The notes under the pieces were generated by a model. That model made no database searches. It was not told the DNA's origin and was given only the letters and a program-made list of their open reading frames with translations. A stretch of 64,000 bases of DNA from RGIG8700 sp045648505 (GTDB taxonomy: Bacteria; Bacillota; Clostridia; RGIG6154): contig JAZROD010000027.1 in assembly GCA_045648505.1 (NCBI GenBank), positions 1 through 64,000 of the forward strand, given 5' to 3'. A program made the position numbers and the translations under genes. This document shows, piece after piece, positions 6,717-14,961 of the stretch; position 1 is the stretch's first letter; the number at the start of each line of letters is the position of its first letter.

Positions 6717-8810
6717 TTATTGTACTCCAAAGAGTAAGTCTGCATAGCTTGGATATGGCCAATAGGTGCGGTCTGTGATGCATTCTGCTTCGTCTGCCGC
6801 AGCTCTTAATTCATCCATAACAGGAAGTGCCTTGTCCTTGAACATTGTTGCAAGAGTAAGAGCGTCTTTGCCTGTTGCTTCTTCAAGGATTTTTTCAAGT
6901 TCTGCAATTTTATTAACCATAACTTCTTCAAGAGAAGAAAGCTTTTCAAGGGTTTCTTCTTCATAAGTGCATTTGATTGCTTTTGAAACAGCTTTCTTTG
7001 AAAGAACGCATTTGCTTAACTTTCCTGAGAATTTTGAAATTGCAGGAAGAATGTCCTTTTGTGCCATATCAATCATAGTTAAGATTTCAATGTTGATTGC
7101 TTTTGAATAGCTTTCAAGCATAATTTCACATCTTGCTCTCATTTCAGGCTCTGTGAAAACCTTATGTTCTGTGAAGAGCTTAATGTTCTTTTCATCAATG
7201 AAGTGAGGGATTGCATCAGGAGTTGTCTTTAAGTTTGAAAGACCTCTGCCTTCTGCCTCTTTAATCCAGGCATCGTCATAGCCGTTGCCGTTAAAGAGAA
7301 TTCTCTTATGTTCTTTGATTGTTTTTACGATTAATGTATGGAGTGCATCTGAAATATCTTCTTTTGTGCTTTCCATATAATCTGCAAACTGCTTTAACAC
7401 TTCTGCAACTGCTGTATTTAAAACAACATTTGCATCTGAAATTGAAGCAGATGAACCAAGCATTCTGAACTCAAACTTATTACCTGTGAAGGCAAAAGGT
7501 GAAGTTCTGTTTCTGTCGGTTGTATCTTTTGGAAATCTTGGGAGTGTGTGAACTCCGATTTTCATTGTAACCTTTTCTTTAGCATCGTAGGCAGAATCAT
7601 TTTCAATTGATTCTAAAATTTCCATAAGCTCGTCACCAAGGAACATTGAAACAACTGCCGGTGGTGCTTCGCTTGCACCGAGTCTGTGGTCGTTTCCTGC
7701 TGATGCAACAGAAATACGAAGTAAATCCTGATAATCGTCAACAGCCTTGATAACTGCACAAAGGAATAATAAGAACTGTGCATTGTCATAAGGTGTTTCG
7801 CCCGGATCTAAAAGGTTTTTGCCGTTATTTGTTGAAATAGACCAGTTGTTGTGCTTACCTGAACCGTTAACGCCATCAAATGGTTTTTCGTGGAGAAGGC
7901 AAACAAGGTTGTGCTTCTTTGCAATTCTCTGCATAAGCTCCATAGTAAGCTGATTATGGTCTGTTGCAATATTTGTTGTTGTGAAGATTGGCGCAAGCTC
8001 GTGCTGAGCAGGGGCAACCTCGTTGTGTTCTGTTTTTGCAAGAATTCCAAGCTTCCAGAGTTCATTGTCAAGCTCTGTCATAAAGTCTGCAATTCTTGAT
8101 TTGATTGTGCCATAGTAATGGTCATCAAGCTCCTGTCTTTTAGGAGGCTTTGCACCAAAAAGTGTTCTGCCTGCAAAGATAAGGTCAGGACGCTTGTCAT
8201 ACATATCTTTTTCAATTAAGAAATATTCCTGTTCAGGACCAACTGTTGTTTTAACAGAAGTAACAGAAGTGTTACCAAGAAGAGTTAAAACTCTCATTGT
8301 CTGCTTGTTGATTGCTTCCATTGAACGAAGAAGCGGAGTTTTCTTATCAAGTGCTTCACCGCCATATGAGCAAAAAGCAGTTGGAATGCAAAGGGTTTTT
8401 CCTTTGATAAAGGCATAGGATGTAGGATCCCAGGTAGTATATCCTCTTGCTTCGTAGGTTTCACGAAGACCTCCTGAAGGGAAGCTTGACGCATCTGATT
8501 CACCTTTAACAAGCTCTTTTCCTGAAAACTCCATAATAACACTATCATCACCGTTTGGTGTGATAAAGCTATCGTGTTTTTCGGCGGTAATACCTGTCAT
8601 TGGCTGGAACCAATGAGTGAAGTGAGTTGCACCGTTTTCAATAGCCCAGTCCTTCATTGAGTTTGCAACAACATGGGCAATGTTGATATCAAGGCGCTTA
8701 CCGTCTTTAATTGTTTTTTGCAGAGCTTTGTAGGTTTCTTTAGGGAGTCTTTCCCTCATAACTGTGTCATTAAAAACCTTTGATGCAAAAATTTCTGATA
8801 TACTGCTCAT
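6717..8810 (-). CDS. glnA: Type III glutamine synthetase
   Basis: ATP-dependent amidation of glutamate to glutamine, the main ammonia-assimilating step. At 697 residues it has the length of the GSIII family (GlnN type), not the 440-470 of GSI. GSIII hallmarks include FPSGGLRETYEARGYTTWDP, an N-terminal ATHFTHWFQPMTG segment, the glutamate-binding HNNWSIST region, and EFRMLGSSASISD. The ATG has AAGGAGAAG upstream, located in the 10-bp gap after an HU gene, so hup and glnA are probably co-transcribed and coupled. Confidence 0.96.
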   Translation of the reverse strand: MSSISEIFASKVFNDTVMRERLPKETYKALQKTIKDGKRLDINIAHVVANSMKDWAIENGATHFTHWFQPMTGITAEKHDSFITPNGDDSVIMEFSGKELVKGESDASSFPSGGLRETYEARGYTTWDPTSYAFIKGKTLCIPTAFCSYGGEALDKKTPLLRSMEAINKQTMRVLTLLGNTSVTSVKTTVGPEQEYFLIEKDMYDKRPDLIFAGRTLFGAKPPKRQELDDHYYGTIKSRIADFMTELDNELWKLGILAKTEHNEVAPAQHELAPIFTTTNIATDHNQLTMELMQRIAKKHNLVCLLHEKPFDGVNGSGKHNNWSISTNNGKNLLDPGETPYDNAQFLLFLCAVIKAVDDYQDLLRISVASAGNDHRLGASEAPPAVVSMFLGDELMEILESIENDSAYDAKEKVTMKIGVHTLPRFPKDTTDRNRTSPFAFTGNKFEFRMLGSSASISDANVVLNTAVAEVLKQFADYMESTKEDISDALHTLIVKTIKEHKRILFNGNGYDDAWIKEAEGRGLSNLKTTPDAIPHFIDEKNIKLFTEHKVFTEPEMRARCEIMLESYSKAINIEILTMIDMAQKDILPAISKFSGKLSKCVLSKKAVSKAIKCTYEEETLEKLSSLEEVMVNKIAELEKILEEATGKDALTLATMFKDKALPVMDELRAAADEAECITDRTYWPYPSYADLLFGVQ

Positions 8811-8820
8811 TTTCTTCTCC

Positions 8821-9099
8821 TTATTTTCCTGAAACTTTTTCTCTCAAAACAATTCCCGGTTTAAAGCAAGGCTGTTTGCTTCCTTTAACAACCTCAACCT
8901 TGTTTGTTGCCGGATTGAAGCAGTTTCTTTCTTTATATTCTCTGACTTCAAACTTACCAAAGCCGAAGAGCATAACATCTTCGCCCTTAGCCAATGCTTC
9001 AGTAATAGTGTCGAGCATACTTTCCAATACTAACATGCAGTCTTTTTTAGTGATACCGCATTTTTCACTTACAAGTCCTACCAATTCATTTTTCTTCAT
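8821..9099 (-). CDS. HU-family DNA-binding protein
   Basis: Small nucleoid protein of 92 residues that would act as a dimer bending DNA. Family features: MKKNELVGLVSEKCGITKK at the N-terminus, GEDVMLFGFGKFEVREYKER (the GFGxF turn) and a beta-arm containing NPATN. The C-terminal part (PCFKPGIVLREKVSGK) matches FKPGKxLKE of HU. A good sigma-A promoter lies upstream and glnA 10 bp downstream. HU as leader gene of a glutamine synthetase operon is unusual. It may be the genome's main HU or a paralogue. Confidence 0.92.
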   Translation of the reverse strand: MKKNELVGLVSEKCGITKKDCMLVLESMLDTITEALAKGEDVMLFGFGKFEVREYKERNCFNPATNKVEVVKGSKQPCFKPGIVLREKVSGK

Positions 9100-9155
9100 A
9101 CTGATTTCTCCTTAGCTGTAAAAATTGGTGTAATCCACCGTTGTAAACTTACTTT

Positions 9156-9184
9156 ATAATAGCACAATTGTAAATATTAGTCAA
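9156..9184 (-). promoter_or_regulatory. Promoter of HU-glnA
   Basis: On the minus strand TTGACT (9179-9184) and TATTAT (9156-9161) with a 17-base spacer. Confidence 0.7.
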
Positions 9185-9222
9185 TAAAAAAAGACCTAAA
9201 AGTGCGAAATATCGCACTTTTA
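9184..9222 (-). terminator. Terminator after the SLH deacetylase gene
   Basis: TAAAAGTGCGA / TCGCACTTTTA stem (9197-9222) with a 4-base loop; on the minus strand GGTC and then a T-run follow. It also borders the HU promoter. Confidence 0.6.
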
Positions 9223-9237
9223 AGCCATATTTTTGCT

Positions 9238-10779
9238 TTAAAAGGTAATTTCTGCAGTTTCTTTGTCTGGTAAAAGATTAAAGATAACAAATCCATCTTT
9301 TACATCAACTGTCTGTTTTTTTGATTTTATGGTAACTGTAGCAGATAAAACTCCCGCAGGTGCTTTAACTTTTATTGTTACAGGCATATCGAATTTTTTA
9401 TCGTCAAGAGTGTCTGTTAATGTAACTTTAACCTTTGTTTCGTCGCCTTCAACAGTTAAAGTGGCATTTTGTTTTTCATAGATGTATTTAACTGCTTCAT
9501 CCATTGTTGCAAACCACATTTTGTCTTTATAAGTACTTGCTTCTTTAAAGAATGCTTCTGCAGTTTCTGATGGAGGACAGTACTCGCCACCATCAAAGCC
9601 GTGCCACATCTGGATGTGCCATAAATTATCTTCATAAGCTTCATTAAGAGCTTCCATAAGAGCAGTAGTGTCGGTGGTGTTTCTTACAACGAAGGAAGCA
9701 AGGTTAAACATAACTGCCTGTTTTGGAGAAATAGGATTAAGACCCTTTCCGCTACCTGAACGGTTAGCATAGATAACATCTTTAACAACATCGTATCTGC
9801 TGACAGGACCTGTGTAAGGTGTTGCATATGTAAGGAATGTAGCATTTGGGAAAAACCTCTGCAAATCCTGCATAGCTTCAACTGTTTCGTGGTAATACTC
9901 TTCATCATTAAGGTCGGTGATTTTTGTATGGGTGTAACCGTGGCAACCCACAGACATATAACCTCCTCTTATAAGATTGCTCCAGGTAACTGCAGGAAAG
10001 TCTGCAACATCAGCGGTTCTTACAGGAATATATGAGGTAAACTTAAAGCCGTATTTTCTCGCAAAATTATTCATTGTAACTGCGTGGTTTATGATACCGT
10101 CATCAAGTGTTATTGTGAAAATACCGCTTTTGTCATCCTTAACTTCAGCAATTTCTGCTTTTGGAACATATTTTTCGCTTATGCCTGTAACTTCTGTGAA
10201 TTTCTCTGTTGTGAAAACATTGTCTTTTGCAAGCTTCTGATAAAGCTTTTCTTCATTACCTTTTGTGAAGGTGTTTAAAGCAGAGAAACAAATATCTACC
10301 ATATCGCCTCTTGTGAATTTTGAGGAAGCGGATACAGAAATGCCAAGTTCTTTTGCAAAATCAACTGATTTTTCCCAGTTGAAGTCACCTTCTGCATCTT
10401 TATAGTTCATTGCTCTTAAAATAAGAGTAACAAACTGATTTGCAGTTATAAGGTCATTTGGTGCAAACTCTTTTTCAGAAACACCTTTTGTTATACCCTT
10501 TTCAAGTGCATAACCAACATAAGGATTCATCCAGCTGTCAGTATCCTCAAAGCTGTGAGAATAGTTTTTTTCAAGTGCTTCGGCTTCTCCGCCCAGAACT
10601 CTTACAACAGTAACAATAGCTTCAACACGGGAAGCTTCTCTTTCAAGCTCAAAGCCTTTGTCTGTTCCTTTGAAAAGATTAAGCTCTTTAAGCATTTGGG
10701 CATTTTTCTGTGAATCTGCAAGAGCAGTCATTGAAAAAAGCATAACAAATGCTAAAATAAGGCAAATTATTCTTTTCAT
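9238..10779 (-). CDS. Secreted SLH-domain polysaccharide deacetylase-like protein
   Basis: 513 residues. Signal peptide at 1-21 (MKRIICLILAFVMLFSMTALA). S-layer-homology-like repeats at about 25-200 would attach it to the cell wall. A NodB-type carbohydrate-esterase domain spans about 215-420: FTITLDDGII gives the Asp-Asp motif and CHGYTHTKI the His-x3-His metal site. The C-terminal 80 residues look beta-rich, Ig-like. Substrate could be peptidoglycan or another amino-sugar polymer; unknown. The ATG overlaps the stop of the upstream CapA-like gene (ATGA), so both are one operon. Confidence 0.85.
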   Translation of the reverse strand: MKRIICLILAFVMLFSMTALADSQKNAQMLKELNLFKGTDKGFELEREASRVEAIVTVVRVLGGEAEALEKNYSHSFEDTDSWMNPYVGYALEKGITKGVSEKEFAPNDLITANQFVTLILRAMNYKDAEGDFNWEKSVDFAKELGISVSASSKFTRGDMVDICFSALNTFTKGNEEKLYQKLAKDNVFTTEKFTEVTGISEKYVPKAEIAEVKDDKSGIFTITLDDGIINHAVTMNNFARKYGFKFTSYIPVRTADVADFPAVTWSNLIRGGYMSVGCHGYTHTKITDLNDEEYYHETVEAMQDLQRFFPNATFLTYATPYTGPVSRYDVVKDVIYANRSGSGKGLNPISPKQAVMFNLASFVVRNTTDTTALMEALNEAYEDNLWHIQMWHGFDGGEYCPPSETAEAFFKEASTYKDKMWFATMDEAVKYIYEKQNATLTVEGDETKVKVTLTDTLDDKKFDMPVTIKVKAPAGVLSATVTIKSKKQTVDVKDGFVIFNLLPDKETAEITF

Positions 10780-11933
10780 ATTAGTTCAATCTCCTGAAGC
10801 TTTCTGATAAGAGGAACTCTTTCTTTTGCTTCTTCAAATCTGCATTCATAAGCCATATTGAGCATATTTCTTACAACCTCGTTATGTGCTTCGCAATTAA
10901 ATACATTTTTAACTTTGACAATGTCCTTCTGAACATTGCTTGTAAGAGCTTCTTCTGTATAAGAAGAGAGAGCATTTGCATAGTGAAGCTGTGTTGTGCA
11001 CCATGCGTCAAACCATTTTGTTATTTCTTCCATATCTTCTAATGGTTTGTTTAAAACTTCCATATATCTGAAGAAGGATTCTTTTTCTTCACCGTCTAAC
11101 ATATAGTGACCTTCAAAGTCAAATTTGTATGGGTGGAGTTCAAGCTTTGCACCGTCTTCTGTGAAATCTACCATTGAAAGGTAGCCGTAGTTCCATGATT
11201 TAAGACTGCTTCTGTTTGCAGGGAAGTAGAAATTACCCATACTGTAAACAATAGGCTTGCCGTTATACATTTCATAGCCCTGTGGACAGTGTGTGTGCAT
11301 TGCAATAACTGCTTCTGCACCGATATCAATGAAATGTCTGTAAAGCTCAACCTTGCCTGGTGATGGGATAGGGTTTGTTTCGTTTCCGCCGTGGAAATAT
11401 ACAACAGGCTTCTGACCTGCTTTAACTGCCTTTAAAATTTCTCTTGTAACATAACCAAGCTTAAAGCCTGCTGTACCAGATTCGTTTGTTTTAGCAGCAC
11501 CGAATTCATTTTCGCAAACCGCAAAAACTGCAACCTTTATACCGTCTTTTTCAAGAACTGCAGGAGCATAAGCTTCGTCAAGATTTTTACCTGCACCGAT
11601 AACCTGATATCCTGAAGCTTTAAGCATATCCATTGTGTGGAACATAATGCCTTCATCAAAATCCTTGGTGTGGTTGTTTGCAATTCCCACAACATCAGGA
11701 TTTAATGTGTGTATGTATTCAATAAAATTATCTTCGGAAATAAGGTTAGGACCTGTTTTTGTAATAGGATTTCCATTTTCTCTTTCACCAAAAACATTTT
11801 CAAGATTCACAACTTTGAAATCTGCAGTTTTGAAAACATCTGCAGCTCCTTTTAAAGACTGCTGTGCCTTTTCTTTACCGGGGAAGCCTTCTAAATAGTT
11901 AAAGGACATATCTGCGCCAAAAATAATTTTCAT
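10776..11933 (-). CDS. CapA-family (PGA_cap) metallophosphatase-like protein
   Basis: 385 residues from an ATG at 11933 preceded by AGGAGAG; a longer in-frame start at 11972 is unlikely because it lies at or near the transcription start. Family motifs: GADMSFNY, NLENVFG, GIANNHTKDF, VYFHGGNE, MHTHCPQGYE and YSMGNFYF, the metal-binding signature of the calcineurin-like capsule-synthesis protein family. No signal peptide, so likely cytoplasmic or on the inner face. CapA proteins take part in poly-gamma-glutamate export or are uncharacterised phosphoesterases; no capB/capC neighbour is present. Pairing with a wall-anchored deacetylase suggests an envelope role. Confidence 0.85.
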   Translation of the reverse strand: MKIIFGADMSFNYLEGFPGKEKAQQSLKGAADVFKTADFKVVNLENVFGERENGNPITKTGPNLISEDNFIEYIHTLNPDVVGIANNHTKDFDEGIMFHTMDMLKASGYQVIGAGKNLDEAYAPAVLEKDGIKVAVFAVCENEFGAAKTNESGTAGFKLGYVTREILKAVKAGQKPVVYFHGGNETNPIPSPGKVELYRHFIDIGAEAVIAMHTHCPQGYEMYNGKPIVYSMGNFYFPANRSSLKSWNYGYLSMVDFTEDGAKLELHPYKFDFEGHYMLDGEEKESFFRYMEVLNKPLEDMEEITKWFDAWCTTQLHYANALSSYTEEALTSNVQKDIVKVKNVFNCEAHNEVVRNMLNMAYECRFEEAKERVPLIRKLQEIELI

Positions 11934-11962
11934 AATATAACTCTCCTGTGTGGTTTTTGTTA

Positions 11963-11992
11963 AGTATATCACTTTGAAAGAATATGTGTCAA
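11963..11992 (-). promoter_or_regulatory. Promoter of the capA-like operon
   Basis: Minus strand TTGACA (11987-11992), 18-base spacer, TATACT (11963-11968). Confidence 0.7.
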
Positions 11993-12000
11993 TGTTTTTC

Positions 12001-12029
12001 TTGCATAAATAACGGCAATTTGATATACT
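12001..12029 (+). promoter_or_regulatory. Promoter of the SDR-HAD operon
   Basis: TTGCAT (12001-12006), 17 bases, TATACT (12024-12029), divergent from the capA-like promoter. Confidence 0.65.
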
Positions 12030-12049
12030 TTAATCAAGGATGTGAAGAA

Positions 12050-12730
12050 ATGAAAATTGCAATAGTAACTGGTGCATCAAAAGGCATCGGAAAAGAAATA
12101 AAAAATACACTTGAAAATAACGGATATACTGTAGTAGGAACATATAACAAAACAGAAACAGAAGGTCTTATAAAGTGTGACCTTTCAAAGCCTGAAGAAA
12201 TAAAAAAGCTTGTTGAAAACACAGTAAAAACTTACGGAAAAATTGACCTTGTTGTCAACTGTGGCGGAGTATCACTTTGTGGTGTTATTCAGGACATTTC
12301 CGAAGAAGAAATTTCTTATTTAACAGATGTGAATTTAAAAGCACCGTATTTTATGGCAAAATATGTGGCAGATTCTATGATTAAAAACGGTTCGGGTTCA
12401 ATTATAAACATTTCATCAGTATGGGGAAATGTTGGCGCTTCCTGTGAAGTTATGTATAGTGCCACAAAAGGCGGAATAAACACTATGACAAAAGCCCTTG
12501 CAAAAGAACTTGCACCATCAAACATAAGAGTAAATGCGGTTGCACCGGGCGTGATTAAAACAGATATGTTAAACTGCTATACAGAAGAAGATTTAAAAGA
12601 GCTTGCACAGGAAACACCACTTGGCAGACTGGGAAGCTGTAAAGATGTGGCAAAAGCTGTTTTATTTCTTGCAGAAGCGGATTTTGTAACAGGGCAGATT
12701 TTAACTGTAGACGGAGGCTTTGCCTTATGA
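12050..12730 (+). CDS. Short-chain dehydrogenase/reductase
   Basis: NAD(P)-dependent SDR of 226 residues. Start chosen at the ATG at 12050 (AAGGA nine bases upstream), because an earlier in-frame start lies upstream of the promoter. TGASKGIGKE is the nucleotide-binding TGxxxGxG, NCGG (about 63-66) is the NNAG-like motif, ISSVWG holds the catalytic Ser, and the YSATKGG motif holds Tyr and Lys. The C-terminal LTVDGGFAL is typical of FabG-like members. Substrate unknown; FabG (3-oxoacyl-ACP reductase) is possible, but no fatty-acid gene is nearby. Overlaps the HAD gene by 4 bp. Confidence 0.9.
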   Translation: MKIAIVTGASKGIGKEIKNTLENNGYTVVGTYNKTETEGLIKCDLSKPEEIKKLVENTVKTYGKIDLVVNCGGVSLCGVIQDISEEEISYLTDVNLKAPYFMAKYVADSMIKNGSGSIINISSVWGNVGASCEVMYSATKGGINTMTKALAKELAPSNIRVNAVAPGVIKTDMLNCYTEEDLKELAQETPLGRLGSCKDVAKAVLFLAEADFVTGQILTVDGGFAL

Positions 12731-13365
12731 ATAAAAAGTATATACTTTTTGACCTTGACGGAACTCTTACAGATTCAGGCGAGGGAATAACAAAAAGCGT
12801 TGTTTATGCTCTTGAAAAGTTCGGAATAAAAGAAGAGCCTGAAAATGTCAAACATTTCGTTGGTCCACCTCTTAAAGAAAATTTTATGTTAACATATAAT
12901 TTCACCGAAAAACAGGCAACTGATGCGGTGGACTTTTTCAGGGAAAGATATGCACCTGTAGGAATATTTGAAAATTACCCCTACGAAGGCATAAAAGAAC
13001 TTTTAAAAGACCTTAAAGAAGCGGGCTATATTCTGCTTGTTGCCACATCAAAGCCACATATTCATGCAGAAACAGTTCTTGAAAAATTTGAGCTTTATCA
13101 GTATTTTGATTATGTTCTGGGAAGTGAGCTTCACGGAAGTGAATGTAAAACAGAAATAATGAAGGATGTTCTTAAAAAAGCAGGAGTGGAAGACTTAAAA
13201 GAAGCAATAATGGTTGGGGACACAATTTTTGACATCGAAGGTGCAAGAAATGTTGGCGTAGAAGTTATAGCCGTAGAGTATGGTTACGGCAAAAAAGAAG
13301 AATTAAAGGAAGCAGATTTTGTGGTTGAAACAGTATCTGACCTTAAAAAATTACTCCTTGGGTAA
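12727..13365 (+). CDS. HAD-superfamily hydrolase, phosphoglycolate phosphatase-like
   Basis: 212-residue Gph/PGP-type phosphatase. FDLDGTLTDSGEGI holds the nucleophile and acid/base Asp pair, a helical cap follows, VATSKPH gives motif II Ser/Thr, the Lys is near 140-150, and MVGDTIFDIEGARN holds the metal-binding motif IV. Such enzymes act on phosphoglycolate, PPi or sugar phosphates; the substrate cannot be read from sequence. ATGA overlap with the SDR gene shows co-translation. A weak TTGGGT/ACCCAA hairpin overlaps the stop. Confidence 0.9.
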   Translation: MNKKYILFDLDGTLTDSGEGITKSVVYALEKFGIKEEPENVKHFVGPPLKENFMLTYNFTEKQATDAVDFFRERYAPVGIFENYPYEGIKELLKDLKEAGYILLVATSKPHIHAETVLEKFELYQYFDYVLGSELHGSECKTEIMKDVLKKAGVEDLKEAIMVGDTIFDIEGARNVGVEVIAVEYGYGKKEELKEADFVVETVSDLKKLLLG

Positions 13366-13554
13366 AAAAACACACCCAAATTTTCAAAAAATAATCAAAA
13401 AAAGACGAAAAAATCAAAAAATAACCCTAAAAAAGCGAAAAGTTTACAATTTGTTTATATTGTGTTAATAATCACACCTTATAATTCTATCTGTAATCAG
13501 GAAATGGTTACACGCTAATATCTTTTTTATATATTCATCCCTATCTTTTTTTTG

Positions 13555-13578
13555 CCTGCATTAGAGCAGGTTTTTTTT
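13555..13578 (+). terminator. Terminator-like hairpin
   Basis: CCTGC-ATTAGA-GCAGG followed by eight T. The stem is short and it lies 190 bp after the HAD gene. Confidence 0.5.
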
Positions 13579-13608
13579 TACCCTTTTTTATGGGTAAATT
13601 TTTTGCAT

Positions 13609-13667
13609 CTTGCACTGATTGCTCCGTTTATGTACATCAAGTACACTTCACTTCGCATCAGCACAAG
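13609..13667. repeat. TGTAC hairpin element, copy B
   Basis: Inner hairpin TGTAC-ATCAA-GTACA (13631-13645). The outer arms CTTGCACTGATTGC (13609-13622) and GCATCAGCACAAG (13655-13667) pair with mismatches. It follows the terminator-like hairpin at 13555. Confidence 0.6.
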
Positions 13668-13716
13668 CTACATAAAAATTTCCTCCCTAAAAAACAAAAA
13701 GGAAAATTCCGACAAG

Positions 13717-13750
13717 AGTCGCTTATGTACACAAAGTACACCACGCTCCA
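13717..13750. repeat. TGTAC hairpin element, copy C
   Basis: Core CTTATGTACACAAAGTACAC is nearly identical to copy A. The inner stem is intact (13726-13740) but the outer arms pair poorly. Confidence 0.55.
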
Positions 13751-13807
13751 TAGAAAGCACAACCTGCATGAAAAATAGCTCATCCCAGAAATTTGCGTAT
13801 TGTTATA

Positions 13808-13882
13808 TGTAGGGTTGGACCTGTGTGACCGCCCGTTTTGTATGTGCATTTTTTCGGAATGACACATAGGTCATTCCCTACA
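13808..13882. repeat. 75-bp imperfect inverted-repeat element
   Basis: Ends TGTAGGG (13808-13814) and CCCTACA (13876-13882) are perfect inverted repeats, and the internal arms GACCTGTGTG and CACATAGGTC also pair. Such TGTAGGG...CCCTACA modules resemble small non-autonomous elements of gut clostridia; no transposase is encoded. Confidence 0.6.
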
Positions 13883-13884
13883 AT

Positions 13885-13917
13885 AATTGTGAATTGTGAA
13901 TTATGCATTGTGAATTG
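13885..13917. repeat. ATTGTG short-repeat tract
   Basis: ATTGTGA-type units abutting the inverted-repeat element. Confidence 0.65.
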
Positions 13918-13957
13918 CTTTCCCACTTCTAACTCCTAACTCTTAAAACTTTTCCAC

Positions 13958-13986
13958 TTGCAATACTTTAATTGTTATGGTAAAAT
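13958..13986 (+). promoter_or_regulatory. Promoter of yqhQ-prmC operon
   Basis: TTGCAA (13958-13963), 17 bases, TAAAAT (13981-13986). Confidence 0.65.
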
Positions 13987-14022
13987 TATAAAGATGGCAA
14001 AAGTGCCTTAAAGGAGATTAAA

Positions 14023-14961
14023 ATGAAAGAAAAAAATGTTCAGCATAAAACTTCTATCGGCGGTCAGGCGGTTATGGAAGGTGTTATGATGCGTGGGCCT
14101 GAAAAGATGGCTATAAGTGTCAGAAAACCTGATGGCGAAATTGTGACCAAGGTGGAAGATGTAAAAATAAAAAAGAAAAGTATATGGCTTAAAATTCCTG
14201 TTGTAAGAGGATGTATAAACTTCTTCGGTTCAATGGTTACAGGGGTTAAGGCTCTTATGTATAGTGCAGAGTTTGTGGACCTTGAAGAAGATGGTGAGCC
14301 ATCTAAATTTGATAAGTGGCTTGAAAAGGTTTTCGGAGATAAGCTTAAAGATGTTGTTGTATATTTCTCTGTTATCCTTTCAATGTTTATGTCTGTGGGA
14401 CTTTTTATTCTGCTTCCCACATGGCTTGTGAGCCTTCTTGATTTTGTTACAGAATCGGTCGTGGTGAAAAATCTTTCGGAAGGTGTTGTAAGAATCGTTA
14501 TTTTTCTTACATATCTCTACCTTTCTTCTCTTTTACCTGATATTAAGAGAGTTTTTCAGTATCACGGTGCAGAACATAAATCTATTGCCTGCTATGAAGC
14601 AGGGGAAGAGCTCACTGTTGAGAATGCAAGAAAAAATAAAAGACTTCACCCAAGATGCGGAACAAGTTTTCTTCTTATTGTAATGGTAATAAGTATTATT
14701 TGTTTTTCATTTATGGGTTGGCAGAATATCTGGATAAGAACTGTAACAAGACTTGCTCTTATGCCTGTTATTGCAGGACTTTCCTATGAAGTGATAAAGC
14801 TTGCAGGAAGATATGATAATTTCCTTACAAGAATTTTAAGTTTTCCGGGACTTTGTCTTCAGAAGCTTACAACAAATGAACCGGATGACAGTCAGCTTGA
14901 AGTTGCCCTTGAAGCAATAAAGGCGGTTATTCCTGAAAGTAAAGAAGATGACAAATGGTAA
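14023..14961 (+). CDS. DUF1385 membrane protein (YqhQ-like)
   Basis: 312-residue integral membrane protein of the YqhQ family, function unknown. Conserved N-terminal GGQAVMEGVMMRGP at about 12-25, then several membrane segments (about 110-140, 165-180, 215-235). The central YHGAEHKSIACYEAG and HPRCGTSFLL motifs are the family signature and have conserved His and Cys residues. It is next to prmC, as is common in Firmicutes (rpmE-yqhQ-prmC-prfA), and overlaps it by 7 bp. prfA is not present here. Confidence 0.9.
   Translation: MKEKNVQHKTSIGGQAVMEGVMMRGPEKMAISVRKPDGEIVTKVEDVKIKKKSIWLKIPVVRGCINFFGSMVTGVKALMYSAEFVDLEEDGEPSKFDKWLEKVFGDKLKDVVVYFSVILSMFMSVGLFILLPTWLVSLLDFVTESVVVKNLSEGVVRIVIFLTYLYLSSLLPDIKRVFQYHGAEHKSIACYEAGEELTVENARKNKRLHPRCGTSFLLIVMVISIICFSFMGWQNIWIRTVTRLALMPVIAGLSYEVIKLAGRYDNFLTRILSFPGLCLQKLTTNEPDDSQLEVALEAIKAVIPESKEDDKW

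Larger units (their letters stand above)
13366..14022. other. Intergenic stretch rich in repeats
   Basis: 657 bp without a credible gene. An A-rich part (13366-13440) is followed by a terminator-like hairpin (13555-13578), two TGTAC hairpin elements (13609-13667 and about 13717-13750), a 75-bp inverted-repeat element (13808-13882), an ATTGTG tract (13885-13917) and the yqhQ promoter. Frames of 60-86 codons here run through the repeats, lack ribosome-binding sites and encode nothing recognisable. Confidence 0.7.

Noticed and set aside
13552..13867. Frames of 60-86 codons on both strands
   Set aside because: They run through hairpin and inverted-repeat elements, have no ribosome-binding site and encode no recognisable protein.
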